From positions 20,771,501-20,835,500 of the forward strand of contig NC_003283.11 of assembly GCF_000002985.6 (NCBI RefSeq): a stretch of 64,000 nt of DNA, in the 5' to 3' direction. The DNA is from Caenorhabditis elegans. Taxonomy: Eukaryota > Nematoda > Chromadorea > Rhabditida > Rhabditidae. The notes beneath the pieces were generated by a model that had not been told where the DNA came from, searched no databases, and was given only the letters and a program-made list of their open reading frames with translations. Each line of letters starts with the position of its first letter. Position 1 is the stretch's first letter. This document shows positions 23,873-33,806 of the stretch, one piece after another. The position numbers and the translations under genes were made by a program.

Positions 23873-24129
23873 ATTAAAAGGATTAAAGGACGATCCGTTC
23901 TTCAAGTGCTATGCACTGCGGATCTGGGATTCAGGTACACTGCCTGGTGGTGATCCCTCTGGGCTGTAATTTAAGCCACGTCCTAGCCGGGGACTGTGGC
24001 CGATAATCCAGTCGTAGATTGCTCCACTTCCCAATAGAGGCTGGGTGAACCTAGGGGGTGAGGACGGACTTGAACTCGTGACCTCCAGACTGCTAGCGGC
24101 CACCACTACCGACTGAGCTATCTGCCCCC
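23873..24129 (-). mobile_element. tRNA-derived SINE-like element
   Basis: Read on the minus strand, it begins at 24129 with GGGGGCAGATAGCTCAGTCG, a tRNA-like 5' end with a Pol III A box (tagctcagtcgg). A B box, gagttcaagtcc, follows about 45 nt later. The loop region (ctagcag) resembles a tRNA-Ala anticodon loop, but stem pairing is imperfect, so it is not a functional tRNA. A tRNA-unrelated body of about 150 bp follows, ending cttgaagaacggatcg plus a short repeated tail (two ttaatcc-type units). This is the standard architecture of a tRNA-SINE. A second 3' fragment lies at 41569-41612. Confidence 0.75.
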
Positions 24130-24278
24130 GTGAGGGACCACTCACATCACAGAGTGTGCTCCCGGGGAGCTCCCGGGAGCACGGGAATTTCCGAAACGAG
24201 ATAGTATTTAGGATGAAGAGTTTTGAGGTTTTAAAGATGAAAAGGAAGGAAGGAAGAATGAGGAATGGAGAAAAGGGG
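24130..24278 (+). repeat. Direct repeat, copy 2 (149 bp) flanking a SINE
   Basis: This is the identical second copy of 23724-23872. The sequence resumes as cgcacaagaaaa directly after it, which would be the original continuation of copy 1 before insertion. Confidence 0.95.
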
Positions 24279-26711
24279 CGCACAAGAAAATAAAAACAAG
24301 GGCTCCGAGGATTTTTCTACTGCGATAGAAAATAGGAAAATTATGAATTGTGATCTTCGTGCTACTTCTATAAATCTTAGCCTATCATTAACTTAAATAA
24401 TGTATTTTTTAACTTAAAAATTTATAACGGCCTAGGATACTCATAATGTATGATATAATGCGATATCTCAATTTTCAGCAAAAACACAAGAAATTAAACA
24501 GTTTAAAGGAGAATAACAAACACTATGTGTGATGACCAGTGTCTGTGGGTCAATACGAAACGAGTAGAGGACCCTACCAATTTCAGCAACAAACAAAGAG
24601 GTGGCTGATTAAAAACCCGTATAGTATAGTTACAACCTCCCCCATCTTTCATTTCCTTACTAAAAAGACATTTATCAAACAACAAAACAACATAATATAC
24701 AAAACAAAACACTGCCAAATGAGAAAAAACGAACAAGACAGAGAGAGAGAGAGAGAGAGGGGGAGAGACGAGAGTCGGATAGGTGCCACACATGCGGGCG
24801 GTTTGCGCATGTGTTTTGTGAAGAAGAAACGGAATTTTCAGGCGTTGTAGGGGAAAATGAAAATTAGTTGGAAAATTGAACTGCCGAGCAGCACCCCCGG
24901 CTTATAAACTTATAAACAACTGGTGCGCAGTGGAGGGCACACAGAATTGATTTCATGTTATGTGATGTAGAAAATAAAACGTTGTACGAAAGTAAAATTA
25001 TTATGTAATAAAAATTGCAAATTCCAAAACAAGAAATTAACTTTAAAAGTCAGTTAATTTCAGGAAATTTATAGCCAAAAGTGGTGTTGCTATTGTCAGC
25101 CCTGAGTCAATTGCGCAGAAAAGTCTGCGTTTCGTAATATTTCGTCGATTTCTCTATTGTAAATCAACTTTTTCACACTATCAGAATGTACTACTATAGT
25201 GCGCGGGAAAAAGCGTGAACGGCAGTGCATACGTGCATATTTGTAATACATACCAACTCGAATAAAATGACAAACAATTTTCAAAATAATTACTCATATG
25301 ACTACTAGGGAAAAAAGGATTGAAAACTTTTTACTGAGTTGTTGGTTAGTTTTTTTTTGAAAACTGGGATTTCCCCTAAATAAAACCATTTTATACAAGT
25401 CAGAAAAGATTTCAAACTCACACTTTACATTTAAAGGTAGAACAAAATTTCCAATTCTTAGGTCACAACTCGACGGAAAATCCAAATACATGATTTTTCC
25501 AACTGAGAACCGAAAACTTTGTTAGTTTTTTGATAATATAAAGTTTAAATGACCTTAAAAACATATTTTCAAAAAAACATTTTGGCAAAAACCGACGAAA
25601 ATGAAAGAATCTCGCTGAAAAGCGATAATCAGCATTCAATAAAGTTTAAACATCTCGTAAATCTACACAAATCTCGTAAATCGACAAATGGCGTCTCTGG
25701 CGCAAAAATTCGGCGTTTGATTAAACACATGGGTGCACAAATGAAATTCGCGATTTCAAGCTGAAATATAACATCGGGGATATTTTTTTGAATTTTTCAC
25801 TTACAGTTAGATATTCGGAATCAGCGGAAAATTTGGAGTCATTCAAAAATGTTTCTCAGATTTCCTAAATCTCTTATTTTTACGTTCAAATAAACGTATT
25901 AAATATAATAAAAAATAACAATTTCGGTACTCCACCTTCAGAAGATCCAATTCCAGTTTTATACACTAAATAGTATTTCAAACTGACTGTAAACAGTAAC
26001 TAGAGTTTTCTTGACAATAAATAAGTGCCTGTATCTATCTTGCGCGCGTGCGCACTCGTGCTTATAATAGGTCAAATTATGAGCCACCACCCACATAAAC
26101 AGTTGGGAAAAACGGTGAATGATTTCTGCTAATTAGAAGTGGTGAAACAAGAAAATGAAAGTGCGCAGAATATATTTGTCGGGTGGTTTAGACAAAAGCA
26201 GCTCTGAAAATTTCGGAAAAATTTCTAAATGTTAAGTGGCGCGGGAAACAGTTCAACTCATGCAAATAGGTTTAAAACAATAAAAATATCATTGGAGTAC
26301 TATTCAAAAACCTTTTCAAATTGGTTTATCAGGTCAAAAATTGGCAATCGCCAGTTTTTGTCTTATACTTTTAGAAGTCGAAAAAAAAATTTCACATTGT
26401 TATTTTCACAATATTTTGTCAGGTGGGACTACAATTTTAACTGTATCCCTAGTGTTACTCCACCGAAAACAGATTTTTTACAAAATCGTTCCTCTTATAA
26501 AAAACATTTACTGTAACAGATGGCAAATACCGTAATTATTTTTCCGATATGTTTTTCAAAATATCGTCGAATTATTTTCCCCAAATGTGATGCTGTCAAG
26601 TCTAGGTCAGGGCGGGCCCGAATATTGTTTGTCCCTTAATTTAATAAAAGATTGGCCGGGGACTGTACATATAGTCGTCGATTCCCTAAGACTAGATATA
26701 TTATTTTCAAA
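24279..26711. other. Intergenic, includes (GA)n microsatellite
   Basis: No supported gene is present. A run of alternating ga lies at about 24739-24762 inside purine-rich DNA. The region just before 26712 is the promoter side of the phosphatase-like gene. A short stretch at 26653-26692 (gccggggactgt, then agtcgtcgatt) resembles the body of the SINE at 23873-24129 and may be an old fragment. Confidence 0.5.
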
Positions 26712-28877
26712 ATGAAGGAAATCTCCACAGCTGAAGATATATACAAGCGACTATTTGAGAAGAACTATTTGATGGAAAAATATTCTATCAGAAGCAACAT
26801 TGTTCACGTGAGTTGAAATTATTGGTGGGTTCGATTGTAAAAAGTTTTACAGAAATTGGACGACAATCAGCCTCTTCTTTCTGAGAGGGTAACTGCACGT
26901 TTGGAAGCTGTTAATAGAAATAGAGTCGTAAAAATTGTTCCTCGTAAGTTTTATTTTAAAACTGTTTACATTTATGTTTTAAGATGATCTATGTATTGTG
27001 AAATTATTTTTTAAATTATTTTTAAATTAACTGTTTTACCTTTTTAAATTACTCAAAATTGGCCGAGCACAAATATAATGAGAAATGGGTTCCGTCTTCA
27101 ACTGGGGAAGGGGCGCCAGTTGGGATTTCATCTAAATACACTTATAATGATTCAAAACAACCAAATATCATTTAAAAACCCTTCAAAAATTTTTTGATTT
27201 TTTTATAATTTCCGGTCAAAGTTTTGCAAAATTGCCAAATTTTTGAAAATATGAGCTTTCGGGAGATCCAATTTCGCATGTTCCGACCCCTACAATGAAT
27301 AATTAAACTTTCTCCATGGGCGCTGCTCCACCTTTAAATAATATTACCAATTTGATCGAGTAAAAAATATGTAGTAATGCCCAAATTCACCAAATAATAG
27401 ATCAGTTGCCCACTTATGTGAAATTTTGTACAGAGCACAGATACAACGTAAGACTGACCCCATCAATGTTAAATCGGGATGGATATATAAATGCATCACT
27501 GATGGAATTTTCGGATGTTGGACAGAAATATATTCTCACTGGCATCCCGTCGGAAGATAAAGTATTCGCTTTTTGGCAGATGGTTCTTGAGCAAAGATCT
27601 CCGACGATTATACAGTTCGCGGATAACGTTGAAGAAAAACTTGAACATTACGACAAGTACTTCCCAGATAAGGGCGACGTATGGAGTTATGGGCATCTTC
27701 AAGTTGAGCGCAAGAGTTATGCAATTCATCAGGGAAACTTTCACACCCGGAATTTTATTCTTAGAAAAGGAAACGGTATGAAACCTTAAAAGGGAAGGAA
27801 AGTTTGTGGGTATTTAGCTTAGTCATACTGAAATTGGTCCAAACCATCGAATTTCATAGTGAGGCTTCACAAAAAATTTCCAAAATTGTTTTATGTCGGG
27901 TCAAAATTTCGGAAAAAAGAGCCAAATTTTGATAAAACCTGAAATTTTTCTCCACTTTTCTTTGTCAAAAAAATTATCAAAATTGGATGCCTATGGGCTC
28001 AAAATATGTCTCAATCAATGAACTTACGCGAGATAAACTACTAAAATATGGATTACAGTGTGATAATATCGGGAAAGTTAAATTCCAGTAGCTGCAACAA
28101 AGAAACGTGGGCGATATTTTAGATTTTAGCAAAGTTTGGAAATTTTTTGAGAAGTCTCAGTATGAAATTCGGTAGTTTTGGACCAGTCTATTTAATTAAA
28201 ATGCCCAAAAACTCTACTGCCTTTTTAAGCACATTGGTAGAACTAATAAACTTATTTTTAGAAACTCACCGAGTTCTGCATTTTACAGTCTTTGGATGGA
28301 CTGAAACTACAACACCAATAATGCAAGATTTTTTGGCTTTGCGGAAAGTAATGAAAGGTTAGTGAAATTAAATACAAAACTATTTAAATGAGGCGTTTCA
28401 GACACGGGGGCGCTCAATATGATCAATCCAGCAAGTGCACTCTTCAGGTCCACAATGCGCCGGTACATTCACACTCCTCCATCTTTTGCTCCAATCATTC
28501 AAAGTGCAAGAGGAAGTAGCCGAGCTGGAGCATTTGTTGTCATTGATCTTCTCATACGTATGATTGATGGCAAGAAAACTAATCTGTATTCAGTGGAGGA
28601 TCTCATCGTGAAGTGCAAACACATGAGAATTCATTGCGTTCCAGTGGCTTTGCACCATTCGTTCATTTATGAAGCTGTTCTAGACTATCTTCTTAGACGA
28701 AATCCAAGGTTTCAGGATTTTAAAGAACCTTTAATCGCTTATTCGGAAAGTTGCTTTGTTAAATGGAGCTCAATGGACAAGGAAATTGAAAAGTTTATCA
28801 ACACGAAAACATGGTTTCTTAATGAGTCTTCAAGAAACAAATTTCTCCGTAGCGTGATGGTAATTGCAAACGTTTAA
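26712..28877 (+). CDS. Protein tyrosine phosphatase-like protein, predicted catalytically inactive
   Basis: Five exons join in phase: 26712-26807, 26853-26943, 27401-27775, 28262-28357 and 28402-28877 (377 aa). The fold is that of a nematode PTP domain: DGYINASLM near residue 80, then ILTGIPSEDKVFAFWQMV and HFTVFGW, then the P-loop region. The catalytic signature HCSAGxGR(T)G is instead QSARGSSRAG (residues 253-262), with Ser at the catalytic Cys position. The WPD loop is WTE (200-202) instead of WPD. The arginine and last glycine of the loop remain. Such pseudophosphatases are common in the expanded worm PTP families, many of them germline- or sperm-enriched, and would bind rather than cleave phosphotyrosine. 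Introns 2 and 3 are filled with hairpin elements, and the stop codon abuts another. Confidence 0.85.
27099..27337. repeat. Hairpin repeat family A, short copy in PTP-like intron 2
   Basis: It runs from ggggaaggggcgccagttgg to gggcgctgctccacctttaa, with cataatttccggtca-type internal words. It lies wholly within the intron 26944-27400. Confidence 0.8.
27785..28235. repeat. Hairpin repeat family B in PTP-like intron 3
   Basis: The left part reads gaaattggtccaaaccatcg, then aatttcatagtgag. The right part carries the inverted sequence tatgaaattcggtagttttg, then gaccagtc. A second copy with the same words lies at 43828-44228. The element fills nearly all of intron 27776-28261. Confidence 0.8.
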
Positions 28878-29342
28878 ATGTGGTGTAGTCGAATTTTTTG
28901 TTGCTTTATTAGACTCAAAATTGTCTGAAAACACCGAATTTCATGATGAAACTTTCTGAAAACCTCTCAAAAAAAGTTGTGGCAGCTCCTTTATATTAGT
29001 TAAAATTTAAAATTTGAGCAACTTGTCAATGTCGCAGCGGCTGGAAACTAAGTTTTTTGAAATCATCGTTTTTTTTGGTGTACAAATTAATTTTCTTAGG
29101 TTTTCAACTTCATTTAGATAATTTAAAGTAGATGGATTTGGGTTTAAAAAAAAATTAAAATCTCTTCCTCCATCGACTTTAAAATATTTAAATCGAGTTA
29201 AACTGGTATGCTTGAAATTAAACGATGATTTCAAAAAAGATAAGTTTCCAGCCGCTGCGATATTGACAAGTCATGAAATTCTGTGTTTAAAACAATTTTG
29301 AGTCTAATTAAACAATAAAAAATTTGACTACACAACCTTTAA
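28872..29342. repeat. Hairpin repeat family C abutting the PTP-like stop codon
   Basis: The left terminus tttaaatgtggtgtagtcg overlaps the PTP-like stop codon (TAA at 28875-28877). The right terminus is gactacacaacctttaa. Internal inverted words of the family are intact. Confidence 0.85.
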
Positions 29343-29723
29343 TGAAAAATAGTCTCATATTTAACTGTTATCAAGATTTTATGCAAAAAAATTTCATGAA
29401 ACTGCAATTATGGAAAAAATACGATCGCAATAATAAAACATAAATTTACAGCCGCCCGTGGTTTAATTCAAAGCCAAATCATCACCACTTGATTGCAATT
29501 AAATTCAAAAAAAAATCTGATCGACATTTATTATTTCTATATTTATAATTTTTATATGTATAATGTACCAATTTTCCCTATCATGTCAGGAGTTTTTTAC
29601 TCGGTTTTTTATTGTACTCCTTATTTGTACTATCAGCGAATTTTTTTTCCAAATAATATGAATTGCTAACATGAAATTTTGGTCCTGTATAAAATAATTC
29701 AATCATGTTTTTCGTTCAAGAGT

Positions 29724-31442
29724 TTACAGTTCCACAATATGCTGCCATTCCTTTTTCTCGATACGCCCAAAGTGAATGTCAGAAAGCGTCTTGTTGAGTC
29801 TGAAAAATAGTTTATCAAAACTGTTGATGTTTTGCAAAAATATTACAAACCTCGTGTGCAACTGCATTTTGCTACTCAATGTGGGAATCTGCAAGTTCTC
29901 CATAACGTCCAGTTCTTTATCGCAGTACACAATTTCAGAGACTGGTCCAACGTTGGCAGCAGTACCTGATACAAAGAATTCGTGAACTCGTTTCTCGTGA
30001 ACTGCGCGTGACAGTTGCGCCATTGTGAAGTTCTTCTCGGAGACTTTCATCAGGTTCATTTCCTGTGCCAACTCTACGATAGACTGTCTAGTTATCCCGG
30101 GAAGAAGAAGACCAGAATCTGTAGGTGGAGTTATGAGCTCCAATTCATTGTCTTCATTTGTCCAAAGCATGAACACATTCATCGCGCCGGCTTCAGTGAT
30201 CAGGCGATTATCTCCAGAAAGCCACATAGCTTGATCACATCCGTGCAACGCAGCCATCCTGAATTAGTGTATGATATTATAATATTAGTAAAGGTCCTTT
30301 AACTCACTTTCCAACAAAAATAGTTGGTGCATAGTTGCACCCCATTTTGTATTGTCCGACACCTCCTTTCCACGAGCGTACCATTTCAGGATCTGCCAAC
30401 AGACGAATACCCTTCAAAATATAGAACGGTGTTGTTTTTTAATTTGGTAGGACAGTACTTTCTCATAATTGAAATAACTACCAGTGATCGATGTAAAACA
30501 CGCCCATTTGGCTTGTGTACTTTCCGAAACTCCGATATGTTGTTCAGTTGCAAACATCATGGGGCGAATGTACAAGGAGGCTTGATCGGTTTTCGGAACA
30601 ATGTCTGCATCGATTCGAATGAGTTCATCGATGAGTAGACATGCCTGACGAGCATCAAAATCTGGGAGCGAGGAACGACGAGCAGATCTTCTCATTCGCT
30701 CCATATTCAGCTCCGGGCGAAATAGACGGATCTGAAAAACTTATTTTAAAACAATCAAATTTAAGGCTCCCATCAGGTTGCCGCAACGGCGCCCGCGCCA
30801 GCCTCACGGCGTCACTGCTTCAAATAACTACTTCATTGCACACACACAGCGACGCGCGGCGCGCGGCGTCGGCGTGAGACCAGCATATCATTATTATTAG
30901 GCCGGCGTGAGGCCCGCATTTCGCGAGTCACTCAGCTGGGAGCGCTAATCAAATGTAAACTTTTTACCTTGCCATCGACCCCGTGATATGCTTTCATGCC
31001 TTCAAATATCTCAATCGCATAATGAAGAACTTTAGCCGCCGGATGAATGGAGAAATTTTGAAATGGGCAGATCTTTGGAGCAATCCATCCCTCTTTCACA
31101 TCCCAATCAATATCAATCATATGGTCGGAAAAGTAGCGACCGAATCCAAGTTTTGCTGGCTGAAAATAAACGTTGTTCAAGAAAATAAATCCTCCACTTA
31201 TGCTTACATCACTAGGAATTCGTTGCTTTTTGGTGCTTTTTTCGACCACCAAATTTGCATATTGGAAGCTGTGAGTACATCTGAGGGATGAAGAGATGAA
31301 AGATCTGAAAGTTTTTTGTGAAGAACACATTCAGAAATTGTTGTGAAAATGTTCATATTTCAAACTTCCATTAAAAAATCTGATCGAAATTCAAACTCAA
31401 AATTACATACCTTTTCAGAAGACCAGACGATATTTTCTGCAT
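29724..31442 (-). CDS. bcat-2: Branched-chain amino-acid aminotransferase, mitochondrial type
   Basis: Seven exons join in phase: 31442-31411, 31304-31208, 31159-30968, 30731-30459, 30411-30308, 30258-29851 and 29799-29724 (393 aa). It transfers the amino group of Leu/Ile/Val to 2-oxoglutarate using PLP. The N-terminus [20 protein letters not shown] is basic and Ser-rich, a plausible mitochondrial presequence. BCAT landmarks in order: [63 protein letters not shown] with the PLP lysine K220, [13 protein letters not shown], and [16 protein letters not shown]. The redox CXXC of mammalian enzymes is absent (AANVG at that site). I chose the ATG at 31442 because its frame matches exon 2. A longer open frame from 31542 does not. 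The name bcat-2 is recalled and was not searched. Intron 3 carries a GC-rich repeat. Confidence 0.93.
30763..30950. repeat. GC-rich repeat family D in bcat-2 intron 3
   Basis: The ends are aggctcccatcagg and cagctgggagcgct. The interior contains ggcgtgaggcccgcatttcg, the complement of the word in the 18523-18774 copy. It makes up most of the intron between exons 3 and 4. Confidence 0.75.
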
Positions 31443-32240
31443 TTTGCTTCAAATTCTCACCAAAAACTCGAGAAAAAACGAGTAAAAATCGATAATAATT
31501 AATGATTTCAAATTTGAGTATTCTTTTAAATATTGTTTTCATTGTGTCCGAAAACTACAGGTCACGCGTTTTTCGCAATTTTTAACTGTATGGTACTTGT
31601 TAAAAATAAATTTTTGAATGAAAACGTGAAGTTGATGTACTTTTAGGCTTTCGAAATAACCACTTCTAAGCCTAAAGAGGGAAATGGACATCACGTTTTA
31701 TTAAAATTGATGAATAAATGGAAGTTTAATTCATTTAAAAAATAAATAGTTATAATACACAAATACCAATTTTTTTTAAATTGCAAAAGCTGAACGGAGA
31801 AGATTTAGAATGAGAAGAAAAAATGGGAATAGAGAGTGAAACGAGTCAATTCCCTTAAACCCTCATATTTTACCCATTTTTCTTCTTTAAACTTTTCTGG
31901 ATGATACGGAAACTGTGAGAAATTTGTCTTTCACCAGAACCCCGCAAATTTCTTTCTGGAATAACTCAAAATTAGAATATTTAATTAGAAATGAAAAAAA
32001 ACAGGTGAAAAGGTCCGGCTTCAACATTTTTACTTCCATTTTTCATGACGAATTGAGTGCTGAAACGTGTTGAAATTAGGTCTTCCATGAGGTCGCCGCT
32101 ATGCCACCTGCGCTGACCTCACGGCGTCACTCACGCCGCTTGCATCCGTTTGTATAGTGTGGCGCGGAACCCCGACCGTGTCGGCCGCTTCCAAATAACT
32201 ACCTTTCACATTTCATTGCACACACTTGTTGAAATTTCTA
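31443..32240. other. bcat-2 upstream region
   Basis: AT-rich, with no coding exon seen apart from an open frame overlapping the bcat-2 leader. 32086-32225 is a fragment of GC-rich repeat family D (cctcacggcgtcactcacg, then tcggccgcttccaaataac), which directly abuts the fold-back element that starts at 32241. Confidence 0.5.
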
Positions 32241-32462
32241 ACTAGGGAATGGTGTTACCCCTGCAATCGCTAGGAGGACAAAACAAACTTTAAATGACAG
32301 ATGAGGTCTTTGGCTACAAAAATCATTTTTTGGAATCTGCTTAACTCTGCCCCAAAGCTGAAATTTTCGGCCTTAAAAAGTAGTCCTCTTTTTGCTCAAA
32401 ATGCCGTTTTTCGTGTGTAGAAGTGGCTACATAAAAGTTTGGAACTGCAGCCGCCGTTCGAA

Positions 32463-32539
32463 TGGCCGATTGGTGAACTCTCGTGCTCATTAATCTAAAG
32501 GTCACAGGTTCGTTCCCCACTAGGTATTAATTTTTTTTT
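32463..32539 (+). promoter_or_regulatory. tRNA-like Pol III promoter and terminator in left arm
   Basis: The A box tggccgattgg is at 32463-32473, the B box ggttcgttccc at 32508-32518, and a T9 run at 32531-32539. The spacing is that of a tRNA gene, but no acceptor or T stem pairs, so this is a promoter-like remnant rather than a tRNA. Confidence 0.5.
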
Positions 32540-33507
32540 GAATTTTTCCTCTAGCATGAAATATGCACAAAAACACGGTTTCTTTCGTTTTTTGGTAACT
32601 TCGGAATAAATTTTTTGGTTCCTGGGAATCATAAAAGTAATTTGGAAACTTTTTGGAAGTTTTCTTTTTTTGATAAATTTTCACTTTTCTCCCACCTGAT
32701 GTATGCACATTTTTTTCTTCAAAAATAATTTTTCAAAATTTTTTCAAAAAGTGTTTGGTTTGAAAGAGCAGCATTAGTTTGGATATTTCTACGATTTTGG
32801 AGGATCAAATGTCATTTTTAGGAGAAAACCACTGTTGTTTTCTCTAGAGTTTTTCACGAAAAGGACTTACTTTCAAAGACTTCCAGCTCCGTTGACGGGT
32901 AAAATAAAAAAAAGTTGTCAACTGCAAAGTTGTTTTAAAAGTACCAATAAACAAATTGTCAGTTGAATCTACTCTGCTAAATTTTATGGGTAGAGAGATA
33001 TAGCTAATCGAAGTGAAGCTTTAACTTACTTAATTACTAATGTCCATATCTCTCTACCCATAAAATTTAGCAGAGTAGATTCAACTGACAATTTGTTTAT
33101 TGGTACTTTTAAAACAACTTTGCAGTTGACAACTTTTTTTTATTTTACCCGTCAACGGAGCTGGAAGTCTTTGAAAGTAAGTCCTTTTCGTGAAAAACTC
33201 TAAAGAAAACAACAGTGGTTTTCTCCTAAAAATGACATTTGATCCTCCAAAATCGTAGAAATATCCAAACTAATGCTGCTCTTTCAAACCAAACACTTTT
33301 TGAAAAAATTTTGAAAAATTATTTTTGAAGAAAAAAATGTGCATACATCAGGTGGGAGAAAAGTGAAAATTTATCAAAAAAAGAAAACTTCCAAAAAGTT
33401 TCCAAATTACTTTTATGATTCCCAGGAACCAAAAAATTTATTCCGAAGTTACCAAAAAACGAAAGAAACCGTGTTTTTGTGCATATTTCATGCTAGAGGA
33501 AAAATTC

Positions 33508-33584
33508 AAAAAAAAATTAATACCTAGTGGGGAACGAACCCGTGACCTTTAGATTAATGAGCACGAGAGTTCACCAATCGGCCA
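33508..33584 (-). promoter_or_regulatory. tRNA-like Pol III promoter and terminator in right arm
   Basis: This is the mirror copy of the left-arm unit, on the opposite strand and pointing toward it. One base just before the B box differs between the arms (cacagg on the left, cacggg on the right). Confidence 0.5.
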
Positions 33585-33806
33585 TTCGAACGGCGGCTGC
33601 AGTTCCAAACTTTTATGTAGCCACTTCTACACACGAAAAACGGCATTTTGAGCAAAAAGAGAACTACTTTTTAAGGCCGAAAATTTCAGCTTTGGGGCAG
33701 AGTTAAGCAGATTCCAAAAAATGATTTTTGTAGCCAAAGACCTCATTTGTCATTTAAAGTTTGTTTTGTCCTCCTAGCGATTGCAGGGGTAACACCATTC
33801 CCTAGT

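Larger units (their letters stand above)
32241..33806. repeat. 1.57-kb near-perfect inverted repeat (fold-back), 762-bp arms
   Basis: The left arm, 32241-33002, and right arm, 33045-33806, are reverse complements in constant register: mirrored positions always sum to 66047, so there is no net indel. I noticed only a handful of mismatches. The spacer is 42 bp. Each arm has an internal Pol III-like A box and B box followed by nine T residues. The outer ends are actagggaatggtgttaccc and its complement. No transposase frame is present; the two 62-aa open frames are mirror copies of each other. It looks like a young fold-back element or an inverted duplication. Confidence 0.95.

Noticed and set aside
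24054..24129. Functional tRNA-Ala gene
   Set aside because: The tRNA-like part of the SINE shows a plausible AGC loop, but the T stem does not pair and it continues into a SINE body without a proper 3' end.
23909..24283. 124-aa minus-strand open frame over the SINE
   Set aside because: It runs through the tRNA-like region and the direct repeat. It is an accident of the SINE sequence.
31360..31542. Longer N-terminus for bcat-2 from an upstream ATG
   Set aside because: That frame reaches the exon 1 donor in phase 0, whereas exon 2 needs phase 2. The ATG at 31442 fits and gives a mitochondrial-type presequence.
32456..32530. tRNA gene in the fold-back arm
   Set aside because: A and B boxes are present, but neither the acceptor stem nor the T stem can pair, so I call only a Pol III-like promoter remnant.
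32520..33527. Two identical 62-aa open frames on opposite strands
   Set aside because: They are mirror copies produced by the fold-back arms and are AT-rich, low-complexity translations, not a gene pair.
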